Positions 30,046-40,887 of a DNA stretch of 64,000 bases are shown here, in pieces; positions within the stretch are counted from its first letter, which is position 1; the number at the start of each line of letters is the position of its first letter. A program made the position numbers and the translations under genes. The stretch is from Halomonas litopenaei (GTDB lineage: Bacteria > Pseudomonadota > Gammaproteobacteria > Pseudomonadales > Halomonadaceae), in contig NZ_JAEKJT010000004.1 in assembly GCF_017303055.1 (NCBI RefSeq), forward strand, positions 1-64,000, given 5' to 3'. The notes below the pieces were generated by a model. That model saw only the letters and a program-made list of their open reading frames with translations, did no database searches and was not told the DNA's origin.

Positions 30046-30768
30046 ATGGAACAACCCAACCTCAGCTATCGCCCGCTCTATCAGCAGATCAAGGACGTCC
30101 TGCTGCAACGCATCGTGTCCGGCGAATGGGCGCCCGGCACGTTTATTCCCAGCGAATCCGCGCTCGCCAACGAGTACAAGGTCAGCGTGGGCACACTACG
30201 CAAGGCACTGGACTCCCTGGCCAGCGACAATGTGGTCATTCGCTATCAGGGCAAGGGAACCGTGGTCGCCACCCACGATCAGGACAGCTCGCTATTTCGC
30301 TTCTTCCACCTCACACGACTGGACGGCACACGATCCCTACCGACGTCGCGAATCCTGATCAGAACGAAGCGCCAGGCAAGCGAACAAGAACGTGAGGCAC
30401 TGGCACTCGCCCATGGCGCTGAGGTCATTCACATTCAACGGGTACGAGAGCTCGAAGGCACCCCCGCACTGCTTGAGGATGTGGTGGTATGTGCCGAGCG
30501 ATTTGCCACGCTGGACAGCCATCCGGAAACCCTGCCCAACACGCTGTACCAGCTGTATCAGCAGCGCTTTGGCAGCAACGTAAGCCACGCCGAGGAGCGC
30601 CTGTTTGCGGTGGCGGCAAGCAAGGATGAGCAGACCCATCTGGGCATTGCGGAAGGAACACCGATTCTGGAGATTCGGCGCATTGCCAAGGATATTCAGG
30701 ACCAGGCACTGGAATACCGCGTATCCCGTTGCGAGACACGCCATCACTGTTACTTCAATGAGTTGTAG
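30046..30768 (+). CDS. suyR: GntR-family (HutC/UTRA type) regulator of sulfolactate genes
   Basis: Regulator of 240 aa. The winged helix-turn-helix covers about residues 8-72, with RPLYQQIKDVLLQRIVSGEW, PSESALANEYKVSVGTLRKAL and the wing GKGTVVA. A UTRA ligand domain follows, ending in the typical YRVSRCETRHHCYFNEL. It diverges from suyA across 213 bp containing the suyAB promoter, so local control of suyAB and downstream genes is expected. The name follows the suy cluster; the effector is not known from the sequence. AAAGGA precedes the ATG. Confidence 0.85.
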   Translation: MEQPNLSYRPLYQQIKDVLLQRIVSGEWAPGTFIPSESALANEYKVSVGTLRKALDSLASDNVVIRYQGKGTVVATHDQDSSLFRFFHLTRLDGTRSLPTSRILIRTKRQASEQEREALALAHGAEVIHIQRVRELEGTPALLEDVVVCAERFATLDSHPETLPNTLYQLYQQRFGSNVSHAEERLFAVAASKDEQTHLGIAEGTPILEIRRIAKDIQDQALEYRVSRCETRHHCYFNEL

Positions 30769-30809
30769 AGTGGCTAACGGCAGCTAATGGGCGGGTCAGA
30801 AACAAAAAA

Positions 30810-30832
30810 AGGCCGGCATCATTGCCGGCCTT
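30810..30832. terminator. bidirectional terminator between suyR and purA
   Basis: Stem GGCCGGC / GCCGGCC, extended by AA/TT pairs, with TTTTACGG after it on the plus strand and TTTTTTTG on the minus strand. It serves the convergent regulator and purA transcripts. Confidence 0.93.
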
Positions 30833-30847
30833 TTACGGTCTTGCTGC

Positions 30848-32239
<1,392 letters not shown>

Positions 32240-32301
32240 TCAGCGCCAGACCCCGGCGCCCCGATTCGGCCTTCGTGAGAAGGCATCACCTTACTCTGGC
32301 G

Positions 32302-33483
32302 TTACGTGGTGAGGGGTTCTAGCACCCACTCCTGTCCTCTAGCGACCAGCTGCTCGCTGCAGTCGTGCCCTGGAGCACGCTGTCCCGGCAGGCCCTGGAT
32401 CACACGGCGGCCCTGTCGCCTAAGCGTCTGTACCGCCTCGTCGAGCCCTGGAGCGCCCTCATCAGCAGGCGCCCACACGCTGTCTCCGGCCGGATCCTTG
32501 GTGGCCAGGGTAGCCAGCAGCTTGAGGTCCATGGAGAAGCCTGTCGCCGGACGGGCGCGGCCAAAGGCACGACCGGTATCGTCATAGCGACCGCCCTTGG
32601 CCAGTGCCTGACCATATCCCGGCACATACGCGGCAAACATCATGCCCGTGTGGTACTGATAGCCACGCAGCTCAGCCAGATCAAAGTAGCAGTCTACCTC
32701 GGGATGCTCGCGCTGCACGCCCTGGTACAGGTCATAGAGCTTGTCGAGGGCATCGTTGACGGCCTGCGGCGCCTCGGCAAAGGCTTCGCGGGCCTGATCG
32801 AGGACCTCGGGGCCGCCGTGCAGTTCGCCGAGGGTACGAAACATGGTGGCCAGCGCCGGATCGCTGACGGTGCGCGCGACCTCGGCTTCCAGCTGACCGG
32901 GTGACTTGAGCGCCAGGGCCGCGGAAATCGCATACTCCGCCTCCGCATCCAAGCCAGCCACTTCCACTAGATTACGGTAGATACCCACATGGCCCAGCGC
33001 CAGGTGAACTTCACCGGCACCCGAGGCCTCCAGGCTTTCCAGCGCCAGGCGCAGAATCTCGAGGTCAGCGGCCAGGCTGGCACTGCCGAACAGCTCGACA
33101 CCAACCTGCACCGGGCTACGTCCGCCCTGATGCTTGTCGGCCTTGGCGCGCAGCACATTGGTGCAATAGCAAAGGCGTACCGGCCCCTCGCGTTTCAGCG
33201 AGTGCGCGTCGATCCGCGCGACCTGTGGCGTGACGTCCGCCGTCACCCCCATCATGCGGCCGGTGAGCTGGTCGGTAAGCTTGAAGGTCTGGAGATCCAG
33301 GTCCGTGCCGGTACCCGTCAACAGGGAGTCGAGAAACTCCACGGGAGGCGGCATCACCTGGTCGTAGCCCCAGAGATGAAAGAGGTCGAGCAGCGCCCGG
33401 CGCAGCTCCTCCATCCGGCTGGCCTGAGGAGGAAGCACCTCGTCCATGCCGTCGGGCAGAAGCCAGCGGTCAGCGATGGTCAT
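32302..33483 (-). CDS. hisZ: ATP phosphoribosyltransferase regulatory subunit
   Basis: HisRS-like protein of 393 aa without the anticodon-binding domain. It activates the short form of HisG in the first step of histidine synthesis. LPPQASRMEELRRALLDLFHLWGYD, the motif 2-like region VTADVTPQVARIDAH with LCYCTNVLRAK, and GGRYDDTGRAFGRARPATGFS are characteristic. Its presence predicts a short HisG elsewhere in the genome. CAGGA lies before the ATG at 33483; the longer frame to 33654 crosses the hflC terminator and was rejected. Confidence 0.94.
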   Translation of the reverse strand: MTIADRWLLPDGMDEVLPPQASRMEELRRALLDLFHLWGYDQVMPPPVEFLDSLLTGTGTDLDLQTFKLTDQLTGRMMGVTADVTPQVARIDAHSLKREGPVRLCYCTNVLRAKADKHQGGRSPVQVGVELFGSASLAADLEILRLALESLEASGAGEVHLALGHVGIYRNLVEVAGLDAEAEYAISAALALKSPGQLEAEVARTVSDPALATMFRTLGELHGGPEVLDQAREAFAEAPQAVNDALDKLYDLYQGVQREHPEVDCYFDLAELRGYQYHTGMMFAAYVPGYGQALAKGGRYDDTGRAFGRARPATGFSMDLKLLATLATKDPAGDSVWAPADEGAPGLDEAVQTLRRQGRRVIQGLPGQRAPGHDCSEQLVARGQEWVLEPLTT

Positions 33484-33651
33484 GTCGATATCCTGCCTGG
33501 TCGATATCTTGCTGTGACGTTTTGCCTGTCCCGCACGCACGCCAAACCTCGCGCACAGATGAATTCCGGTGATTCGTCTTGGAACAAGAATCAAGGACTT
33601 CGGCGTGCAGGCGAACGCGTTGAACTCGGCGATGTCGGGGAATGTCGGCCA

Positions 33652-33676
33652 CAAAAAAACCGGGCCACGCCCGGTT
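33652..33676 (-). terminator. rho-independent terminator after hflC
   Basis: On the minus strand ACCGGGCGTGGCCCGGT is followed by TTTTTTG: a 6-7 bp GC stem with a tight loop and a T-run, about 80 bp after the hflC stop. Confidence 0.88.
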
Positions 33677-33713
33677 GACGGATTCTATCACGTTTGGCCG
33701 CCAGTTGAACCCC

Positions 33714-33736
33714 GCAGGGGCGTCTTTCGCCCCTGC
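33714..33736 (-). terminator. strong hairpin just after hflC
   Basis: GCAGGGGCG / CGCCCCTGC form a 9-bp stem with a 5-nt loop, about 20 bp past the hflC stop. No T-run follows, so it probably protects the mRNA 3' end in front of the true terminator. Confidence 0.6.
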
Positions 33737-33754
33737 GAGTCGCAGCCATCTGAT

Positions 33755-34660
33755 CTAGTTCACCACCCGAGGCGTACTGCCAGCATCGGGATTGGCGCTT
33801 TTCAGGTAACGGAAGAAGTCACTGGACGGGTCCAGCACCATCATGTTGCCGTCACCTTCCGCGAAGGAATCACGGTAGGCATTGAGGCTGCGCCAGAAGC
33901 GGTAGAACTCGGTGTCGCCCTGATATGCCTGGGAGTAGATCGCGGCGGCTTCAGCGTCACCTTCACCGCGCAGTGTCTCGGCACGCTCGTTGGCCTGGGC
34001 CAGCAGCACCTGACGGCGACGATCGGCGTTGGCGCGAATGCGCTCGGACTCTTCCTGACCCTGAGCGCGCCATTCCCGCGCCTCGCGCTCACGCTCGGAG
34101 CGCATACGGTCGTACACCGCGGAAGACACATCCTCCGGCAGATCGATACGCTTCACGCGAACGTCGAGAATGGCGACACCCAGCTCGTCCTGCATCAGGG
34201 TATCGAGCTCTTCGGTGGGGCCAGACATCAGCTCATCACGCTTTTCAGAGATGATCTGCTGCAGATTCAGCTGACCGAATTCGTTACGCAGGCTCTCGTC
34301 GACACGGGGCTGGATCAGGCGCACCGCCATCAGCTCATCCCCTGCCGTCGCCTCGTAGTAGCGGGTGGGGTTGACCACCTGCCACTTCACGTAGGAATCC
34401 ACGATCACCGCCTTCTGTTCCTGGGTCAGATAACGGCTGGCATCCGTATCCAGCGTCAGCACCCGGGTATCGAACTTGCGGATGGTCTGGGTGATCGGCA
34501 CCTTGAAGTGCAGACCCGGCTGAATGTTTTCCTCGATGACTTCACCGAAGCGCAGCTTGACCGCACGTTCGGTCTCGTCGACCACGTACAGGCTGTTGCT
34601 GGCTAGCCAGGCCACGGCGGCCAGGCCACCGACGATGAGCAGGGATCGGTTATTGATCAT
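33755..34660 (-). CDS. hflC: FtsH protease modulator HflC
   Basis: SPFH-domain protein of 301 aa with one N-terminal membrane helix (about residues 4-23) and a periplasmic prohibitin-like domain followed by a long helical region rich in Arg/Glu (REREAREWRAQGQEESERIRANADRR). With HflK it forms a large cage around FtsH that modulates membrane protein turnover. The ATG directly follows the hflK stop (TAAATG). The tail DPSSDFFRYLKS is typical of the family. Confidence 0.96.
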   Translation of the reverse strand: MINNRSLLIVGGLAAVAWLASNSLYVVDETERAVKLRFGEVIEENIQPGLHFKVPITQTIRKFDTRVLTLDTDASRYLTQEQKAVIVDSYVKWQVVNPTRYYEATAGDELMAVRLIQPRVDESLRNEFGQLNLQQIISEKRDELMSGPTEELDTLMQDELGVAILDVRVKRIDLPEDVSSAVYDRMRSEREREAREWRAQGQEESERIRANADRRRQVLLAQANERAETLRGEGDAEAAAIYSQAYQGDTEFYRFWRSLNAYRDSFAEGDGNMMVLDPSSDFFRYLKSANPDAGSTPRVVN

Positions 34661-35914
34661 TTAGCGACCCTCCCGCTGAATACCACTGTCGCGGCCGCTG
34701 CGACTGGAACTTGAATTGGCGCTCGAAGAGCCGCTCTCGGCGCGAAGGCGCTCCAGCACCTGCGGATCGAGCGAGCTGGCGCTTTCGGATGAGGACTGGC
34801 TGCTGCCGCCACGACCAAGGCGGTCCATCGGCAGTACCATCAACGGACTGTTCTGATCGACGTCCACCAGTACCTTGCTGGTCTGGCCGAGCACCTCGGA
34901 GATGGTGTCGAGGTACAGGCGCTCACGCATGACCTCAGGCGCATCACGATATTGGGTCAGCAACGCCGTGAAGCGGTTGGCCTGACCGCGGGCCTCGGCA
35001 ACCACCGACTCACGATAGCCCTGGCCCTGCTCAACGATACGCTGCGCCTGACCCTGTGCTTCCGGGATGATGGCATTGGCGTAGGCCATGGCCTGGTTGA
35101 TCGTACGCTGACGATCCTCACGCGCCCGGATGACGTCATCGAAGGCATCTTGCACCGCATCGGGGGGCGAGGTGGACTCGACGTTCAAGGTCACCAGACG
35201 GATACCCGTGCCATAGTTGTCCAGGTAGGTCTGCAGACGACTGGCCACGGCGCTGCCGAGAATCTCACGACCGGAGGTCAGGATGTCGATCATGTCGGTG
35301 CCGCCGACCACATGGCGCAGGGCCGAGTCGAGGGCATTTTCCAGCGACAGCTCCGGATCACGCACGTTCAGCACGTAATCGCGGGGATCTGCGACCTGGT
35401 ACTGGGCCGACATTTCCACGGACACGATGTTTTCGTCTTGTGTCAGCATGGACTGGGTCTGGCTGACAGAGCGCACGCGGGTCACGTTGACCATGCGCAC
35501 ATCGTCGATCAACGGCGGATTCCACTGCAGACCCGGCGTCACGACTTCCTGGAACTTGCCGAAGCGCAGAACCACGCCACGCTCGGACTGGTCTACCAGA
35601 TAGAAGCCACTGGCCGCCCAGACAGCCAGACCGATAACGATCAGCAGGCCCGGCAGCGCAAAGGTGTTGCGCGGACGATTGCCGCCGCCCTTGCCACCGC
35701 TGCCACCGCCACGCTTGCCGCCTCGGCCACCCAGCATGCCATTGAGCTTGTCCTGAAACTTCTTCAGGGCTTCATCCAGATCAGGTGGTCCCTGGTTATC
35801 GCCGCCACGGTTGTCACCGCCGCGGTTACCGCCACCATTGCCGCCTCGACGCCCCCCGCCACTCCAGGGATCGTGCTGGTTGCCGTTGCCGCCACCAGGC
35901 TCATTCCAGGCCAT
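34661..35914 (-). CDS. hflK: FtsH protease modulator HflK
   Basis: SPFH-domain partner of HflC, 417 aa. A cytoplasmic Gly/Asn/Arg-rich N-terminus (about residues 5-75, with GGNRGGDNRGGDNQG-type runs) precedes one membrane helix (about 78-100) and the prohibitin domain with the NPPLIDDVRMVNVTRVRS region and coiled helix AYANAIIPEAQGQAQRIVEQGQGY. A Ser-rich C-terminal tail ends the protein. The order hfq-hflX-hflK-hflC is conserved in gammaproteobacteria. Confidence 0.96.
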   Translation of the reverse strand: MAWNEPGGGNGNQHDPWSGGGRRGGNGGGNRGGDNRGGDNQGPPDLDEALKKFQDKLNGMLGGRGGKRGGGSGGKGGGNRPRNTFALPGLLIVIGLAVWAASGFYLVDQSERGVVLRFGKFQEVVTPGLQWNPPLIDDVRMVNVTRVRSVSQTQSMLTQDENIVSVEMSAQYQVADPRDYVLNVRDPELSLENALDSALRHVVGGTDMIDILTSGREILGSAVASRLQTYLDNYGTGIRLVTLNVESTSPPDAVQDAFDDVIRAREDRQRTINQAMAYANAIIPEAQGQAQRIVEQGQGYRESVVAEARGQANRFTALLTQYRDAPEVMRERLYLDTISEVLGQTSKVLVDVDQNSPLMVLPMDRLGRGGSSQSSSESASSLDPQVLERLRAESGSSSANSSSSRSGRDSGIQREGR

Positions 35915-36070
35915 ACGTCGTCTCCACTCTGTGCCCCCGCGTCACGAGGCGCATCGATTGCGATCCTTGGGTCACGCTGCACAGACCTCTGCGCTCGACG
36001 TCCATCCAGCGTTTCCCTTGTGGCGTCGCCATCCGGGCGACGCTCTAGCCGACCCGTCTGACGGATCGGT

Positions 36071-37387
36071 TCACGCTTCCCAGACGTCACGCTCCTTGAG
36101 TGCGTCGGGAAGGTAATCATTAACACGCTCACCCAGGCGAGCCATCAACTGATTGAAATCGCGCCGCGGCAAGCGAATCTCCAGCTGAGTCCTGCCCTGT
36201 TCATCGAAGGACTCTTCCCGCACCGCGTTCACCTCGTGCAAGGCGGCGCGCAGCTTGCCCTGCTCCGGCGTCAGGGTCAGGGAAAAGTCGATGATGTCCT
36301 CAGCCAATCGCTCGGTCAGGGCCTGCGTCAACAGGTCCAGCCCCAACCCCTTCTGGGCAGACAGCCATACGGTCTGAGGCACACCATGCTCATCACGCTC
36401 GATGCGCGGCGAGCTGTCGAACAGGTCAATCTTGTTCATCACCTTCAGTGACGGCACATCCAGCGCACCAATCTCGTCGAGCACGGCGTCCACCTGGGTG
36501 ACGTTGAGCTCGCGATCCGGGTCCGCCGAGTCGATGACATGCACCAGCAGGCTGGCCTCGGCGGCCTCCTGCAGGGTGGCCTGGAAGGCTTCCACCAGCT
36601 TGTGCGGCAGGTGCCGGATAAAGCCGACCGTGTCCGCCAGTACCACCGGCCCCACGTCCTCGACGTTCAAGCGCCGCAGCGTAGGGTCGAGAGTAGCGAA
36701 CAGCTGATCCGCCGCATAGACCTCAGACGCCGTCAAGCTGTTGAAAAGCGTTGATTTACCGGCGTTGGTATAACCCACAAGCGAGACGCTCGGGATTTCC
36801 GCACGAGAACGTGCCCGCCGATTTTGCGTGCGCTGACTGCGCACCTTGTCCAGCCGCTTGTGAATCGACTTGATCCGTGCCCGCAACAGGCGACGGTCAG
36901 TCTCGAGCTGGGTCTCACCCGGGCCACGCAGGCCGATACCCCCTTTCTGACGCTCAAGGTGCGTCCAGCCTCGCACCAGCCGCGTGGACATGTACTCCAG
37001 CTGGGCCAGCTCCACCTGCAGCTTGCCTTCGTGGGTACGTGCGCGCTGAGCGAAGATATCAAGGATCAGGCCCGTGCGATCGAGCACCCGGCACTTGAGT
37101 GCCTGCTCGACGTTACGCTCCTGAGAGGGGCTGAGCGCGTGATTGAAGATCACCAGTTCCGCCTTGTGCACTGCCAAGGCCTCGCCGATCTCCTCCAGCT
37201 TGCCCGACCCCACGAAACTCTTGGGGTCAGGACGCTTCCGCGAGCCGGTGACGAGCGTCGCGGGCTCGGCACCCGCAGACCTCACCAGCTCGTGGAACTC
37301 ACCGGGATCTTCGCGCTCCTTCTCGTCCTGAAAATCAATGTGGACGAGTACCGCCGTTTCACCGGCGTCGGGACGTTCAAAAAACAA
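36071..37387 (-). CDS. hflX: ribosome-splitting GTPase HflX
   Basis: Obg-HflX-family GTPase of 438 aa. The N-terminal HflX domain includes GSGKLEEIGEAL and NHALSPSQERN; the linker GGIGLRGPGETQLETDRRLL leads to the G domain with G1 GYTNAGKSTLFN (about 204-215), G3 DTVGFI, G4 NKID and a C-terminal domain. It rescues stalled ribosomes in E. coli, especially under heat stress. The start is TTG at 37387, which matches the conserved N-terminus FERPDAGETAVLVHI and lies behind GTGAGG. It is 18 bp downstream of hfq. Confidence 0.95.
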   Translation of the reverse strand: MFFERPDAGETAVLVHIDFQDEKEREDPGEFHELVRSAGAEPATLVTGSRKRPDPKSFVGSGKLEEIGEALAVHKAELVIFNHALSPSQERNVEQALKCRVLDRTGLILDIFAQRARTHEGKLQVELAQLEYMSTRLVRGWTHLERQKGGIGLRGPGETQLETDRRLLRARIKSIHKRLDKVRSQRTQNRRARSRAEIPSVSLVGYTNAGKSTLFNSLTASEVYAADQLFATLDPTLRRLNVEDVGPVVLADTVGFIRHLPHKLVEAFQATLQEAAEASLLVHVIDSADPDRELNVTQVDAVLDEIGALDVPSLKVMNKIDLFDSSPRIERDEHGVPQTVWLSAQKGLGLDLLTQALTERLAEDIIDFSLTLTPEQGKLRAALHEVNAVREESFDEQGRTQLEIRLPRRDFNQLMARLGERVNDYLPDALKERDVWEA

Positions 37388-37405
37388 TCAATACCTCACG
37401 AAATA

Positions 37406-37651
37406 TCAGCTCTCCGGCTGCGCCGCAGGATCCTGGGCCGGCAGACGCACGTTGCGTGACGGCACCACCGTGGAGATAGCGTGCTTGTACACCATCTGGC
37501 TGACGGTGTTGCGCAGCAGGATGACAAATTGGTCAAAGGATTCGATCTGGCCCTGGAGCTTGATGCCGTTGACCAGGAAAATCGATACCGGAATGCGCTC
37601 CTTGCGCAGAATGTTCAGGTACGGGTCTTGAAGGGACTGCCCTTTGGACAT
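37406..37651 (-). CDS. hfq: RNA-binding protein Hfq
   Basis: RNA chaperone of 81 aa forming a hexameric Sm ring that pairs small RNAs with mRNAs. The Sm1 core [33 protein letters not shown] and the Sm2 motif [12 protein letters not shown] are complete. The C-terminal tail is short (about 15 residues) and Pro/Ala/Gln-rich. It lies between miaA and hflX as in most gammaproteobacteria. Confidence 0.98.
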   Translation of the reverse strand: MSKGQSLQDPYLNILRKERIPVSIFLVNGIKLQGQIESFDQFVILLRNTVSQMVYKHAISTVVPSRNVRLPAQDPAAQPES

Positions 37652-37777
37652 GTTGCTCTCCCTGAAGGTGTCTTAGGGTTTTAGGTTATGGTGGCGCCCG
37701 CTCCTGCCTTCAAGGCGACGGACATCACAGTATTCTGCGGGACCCTGAAAGCGGCCACACGAAATCGTTATCTTACG

Positions 37778-38752
37778 CTAAGTCCCAGCGCTGCGCACGA
37801 GTTTCAGGAGCCGCTCGGCGGGCTTGCCCGCCAGCGGATCCACCCATGTCAGTTCAGGCCAACTCCGCAGCCAGGTCAATTGACGCTTGGCCAATTGACG
37901 GGTGGCGACGACGCCCCGGTGGACGAAGGTGTCACGATCAAATTCGCCGTCCAGGTACTGCCAGGCCTGACGGTAGCCGACGCTCTTCATCGAAGGCATC
38001 GACAGCGACAGGTCTCCTCGTGCCTTCAAGGCGGCGACTTCGTCGAGGAAACCCGCATCCAGCATGAGCGAAAAACGGCGCTCGATTCGCTGGTGCAGCA
38101 CCGAACGGTCGGCAGGAGCGAGACCTATGGACAACAGCCGAAAAGGAAAGGTTTCACGGCGCTGTTCACGCCACAGCTCACTCATTGGCCGACCCGCCAA
38201 CGCGTAGACCTCCAGGGCACGCATCAAACGCTGGGGGTCGTTGGGATGGATCCGCGCCGCCGAGGCCGGGTCCACCTCTGCCAGACGCCGATGCAACGCC
38301 TCCAGCCCCTCACGCTCAGCGTCTTGCTGCAGCTGGCGTCGCACATCGTCGTCCGCCGCCGGCAAGTTGGCCACGCCCTCGACCAGGCGCTTGTAATACA
38401 TCATGGTGCCCCCCACCAGCAGCGGCAGCTTGCCGTGGGCCGCGATATCGTGCATTTCGGCCAGGGCATCGTCGCGAAACTGCGCCGCGGAGTAAGACTC
38501 GGCAGGGTCACAGATGTCGATCAGGCGGTGGGGCGCCCGCGCCAGCTCCTGCGCAGACGGCTTGGCCGACCCGATATCCATGTCGCGGTAGATCATGGCC
38601 GAATCGACGCTGATGATCTCTCCGTCGAGACGCTCGCGAATATCGATGGCCAGGTCGGTCTTGCCCGCCGCGGTGGGGCCCATCAGCAGCACTGCCAGCG
38701 GCCGCTGGTCCACTGTCGCGGCCGCTTCTGCGGCCATGTCATTGCTCATCAT
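37778..38752 (-). CDS. miaA: tRNA dimethylallyltransferase
   Basis: Adds a dimethylallyl group to A37 of tRNAs reading UNN codons. The protein has 324 aa from the ATG at 38752. The P-loop [13 protein letters not shown] (about 24-36), [38 protein letters not shown] and [14 protein letters not shown] are all present. The start overlaps the mutL stop (ATGATGA), and mutL-miaA-hfq-hflX order is standard. The long upstream frame to 38824 lies inside mutL and was not used. Confidence 0.96.
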   Translation of the reverse strand: MMSNDMAAEAAATVDQRPLAVLLMGPTAAGKTDLAIDIRERLDGEIISVDSAMIYRDMDIGSAKPSAQELARAPHRLIDICDPAESYSAAQFRDDALAEMHDIAAHGKLPLLVGGTMMYYKRLVEGVANLPAADDDVRRQLQQDAEREGLEALHRRLAEVDPASAARIHPNDPQRLMRALEVYALAGRPMSELWREQRRETFPFRLLSIGLAPADRSVLHQRIERRFSLMLDAGFLDEVAALKARGDLSLSMPSMKSVGYRQAWQYLDGEFDRDTFVHRGVVATRQLAKRQLTWLRSWPELTWVDPLAGKPAERLLKLVRSAGT

Positions 38753-40887
38753 TGGCCTCGCAGGAACAGCTTGTCCAGATCCTTGAGGCTCATCTGGGTC
38801 CAGGTGGGACGGCCGTGATTGCACTGACCGCTGCGCTCAGTGCGCTCCATGTCCCGCAGCAGCGCATTCATCTCGGCGACGGTGAGCTGACGATTGGCGC
38901 GCACGCTACCGTGGCAGGCCATGGTCGACAGCATTTCGTTGATATGCGCCTCGATCCTGTCCGAGCGGCCATAGCGCTCCAGGTCAGACAGCATTTCACG
39001 CACCAGCGGCTCGACATCCGCATCGGCCAGCAGCGCCGGCACCTGGCGTACCAGCAGGGTCTCAGGACCGGCGGCATCCAGCTCCACCCCCAGCCGCACA
39101 AAGGCGTCACGCTCTCGCTCCGCGGTCTCCGCCTCGGCCCCGCTGACCGCCAGTGACACCGGCACCAGCAGCGGCTGGGCATCCAGCGCCCCACCGTGTA
39201 CCTGGGTCTTCATGCGTTCGTAGACAATCCGCTCATGGGCGGCGTGCATGTCCACCAGCACCAGACCCTGGGCGTTCTGCGCCAGAATGTAGATACCGTG
39301 CAGCTGCGCCATGGCATAGCCCAGCGGCGGCGCCTGGGTGGCGTCTTCCTCGGGCATCTGCGGGGCGTTCATCCCATGCTGTCCGGCGACCTGGCCATCG
39401 CGAGGCATGCTGATCGGTTCAGGCCTGCGTCTTTCGGCCAGCGCTGTCTCGGCGGCCATCCCCCCTGCGCCTGGGGCACCAGGCTGCGGGTTCAACAGGC
39501 TCTCTTCATGCTCGGGATGGAGCTTGCGATAACCGTCCATGAACGCCCGCACCCGATCCGGGGTCACGTTCGACTCTCCCTCTTCCCTGCGCGGGTGCAG
39601 CGCCATGGGCTGCTGCTGCCAGGAGGGCGACGACGCCTCGGCTGACCTGGCCTGGGAGGATGCTGCAGCTGGTTCGCGAATCTCGCCGGTCTCCGGGTCA
39701 ACGTCCAGGCCATCATCGCGTTTGGCGTAGCCCTGGTCGTGTCCCTCGGCGCCTCCATCGCGCTGGCCAGCACGAGCTTCTCCCAGCGCGCGATGCAAGC
39801 TCGAGAACAGAAAATCGTGCACCATGCGACCGTCGCGAAAACGCACTTCGTGCTTGGTCGGGTGAACATTGACGTCCACCACGGTCGGGTCGACGTCGAG
39901 ATACAGCACGAACACCGGATGACGGCCATTGAACAGCACGTCGCGGTAGGCCTGGCGAATGGCGTGAGCCACCAGACGGTCTCGCACCACACGTCCATTG
40001 ACGAAGAAGTACTGCTGATCCGCCTGGGCCCGCGAATGGGTCGGCAAGCCAACCCAGCCCCACAGCCTGAGACTGCCGGTGGCAATATCAAGCGTCAGGG
40101 CGTTGTCCAGGAAGTTCTTGCCCAATAGCGAGGACAGGCGTCGCTCCACCGAGTGATCGTCCCGTGCCACCGGCAACTGGTGGATCGTCTTCTGGTTGTG
40201 GCGAAGCGTCCAGCCGATATCAAAGCGCGATAACGCCTGACGCCGAAACGCCTCTTCCACATGATTGAATTCGGTTTTCTCGGTGCGCAGGAACTTGCGC
40301 CGGGCCGGCGTATTGAAGAACAGATCCCGCACCGCGACCGATGTCCCCCTGGGGTGCGGCGCCGGTGTCACGCGGGGTTCCATGCGGCGGCCCTCAGCCA
40401 CCACACGCCAGCCACCCTGGGGGTCGTCCTGTACATTCGAGGTCAGCTCGAGCCGTGACACCGAGCTGATCGATGCCAGCGCCTCCCCACGGAATCCCAG
40501 GCTGGCCACGCCTTCCAGCTCTTCCAGCGAAAGAATCTTGCTGGTGGCATGCCGCGACAGCGCCAGCGGCAGATCGTCCTCCCCGATGCCGGACCCATTG
40601 TCGCGAATGCGGATCAGCCGCGCACCGCCCGACTCGATATCCACTTCGATGCGGGAGCTTCCCGCATCGATGGCGTTCTCGATCAGTTCCTTGACCACGG
40701 ACGCTGGCCGCTCGACCACCTCACCGGCGGCAATCTGGTTCGCCAGGCGCGGATCGAGGATCTGGATACGCCGGCGGGCATCCTGCTGTGCCTCCGGGTC
40801 GCTCAAGCGATGCCCAGCGCCCGGGGTCTCGTCCTGGGCACCACGGCGACCGCCATCGTTGCTGGATACGTGCTGGGGATCATTCAT
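38749..40887 (-). CDS. mutL: DNA mismatch repair protein MutL with endonuclease motif
   Basis: Protein of 712 aa. The N-terminal GHKL ATPase has [35 protein letters not shown] and the [12 protein letters not shown] strand; a variable Gln/Pro/Ala-rich linker spans about 370-520. The C-terminal domain keeps [12 protein letters not shown], fitting D[Q/M]HA(X)2E(X)4E of endonuclease MutL proteins, plus ACHGSVRA and CNHGRP, the accessory metal motifs. E. coli MutL lacks these; P. aeruginosa-type MutL has them. This predicts nicking activity and MutH-independent repair. A 40-residue N-terminal extension precedes [20 protein letters not shown]; an internal start is possible. Confidence 0.95.
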   Translation of the reverse strand: MNDPQHVSSNDGGRRGAQDETPGAGHRLSDPEAQQDARRRIQILDPRLANQIAAGEVVERPASVVKELIENAIDAGSSRIEVDIESGGARLIRIRDNGSGIGEDDLPLALSRHATSKILSLEELEGVASLGFRGEALASISSVSRLELTSNVQDDPQGGWRVVAEGRRMEPRVTPAPHPRGTSVAVRDLFFNTPARRKFLRTEKTEFNHVEEAFRRQALSRFDIGWTLRHNQKTIHQLPVARDDHSVERRLSSLLGKNFLDNALTLDIATGSLRLWGWVGLPTHSRAQADQQYFFVNGRVVRDRLVAHAIRQAYRDVLFNGRHPVFVLYLDVDPTVVDVNVHPTKHEVRFRDGRMVHDFLFSSLHRALGEARAGQRDGGAEGHDQGYAKRDDGLDVDPETGEIREPAAASSQARSAEASSPSWQQQPMALHPRREEGESNVTPDRVRAFMDGYRKLHPEHEESLLNPQPGAPGAGGMAAETALAERRRPEPISMPRDGQVAGQHGMNAPQMPEEDATQAPPLGYAMAQLHGIYILAQNAQGLVLVDMHAAHERIVYERMKTQVHGGALDAQPLLVPVSLAVSGAEAETAERERDAFVRLGVELDAAGPETLLVRQVPALLADADVEPLVREMLSDLERYGRSDRIEAHINEMLSTMACHGSVRANRQLTVAEMNALLRDMERTERSGQCNHGRPTWTQMSLKDLDKLFLRGQ

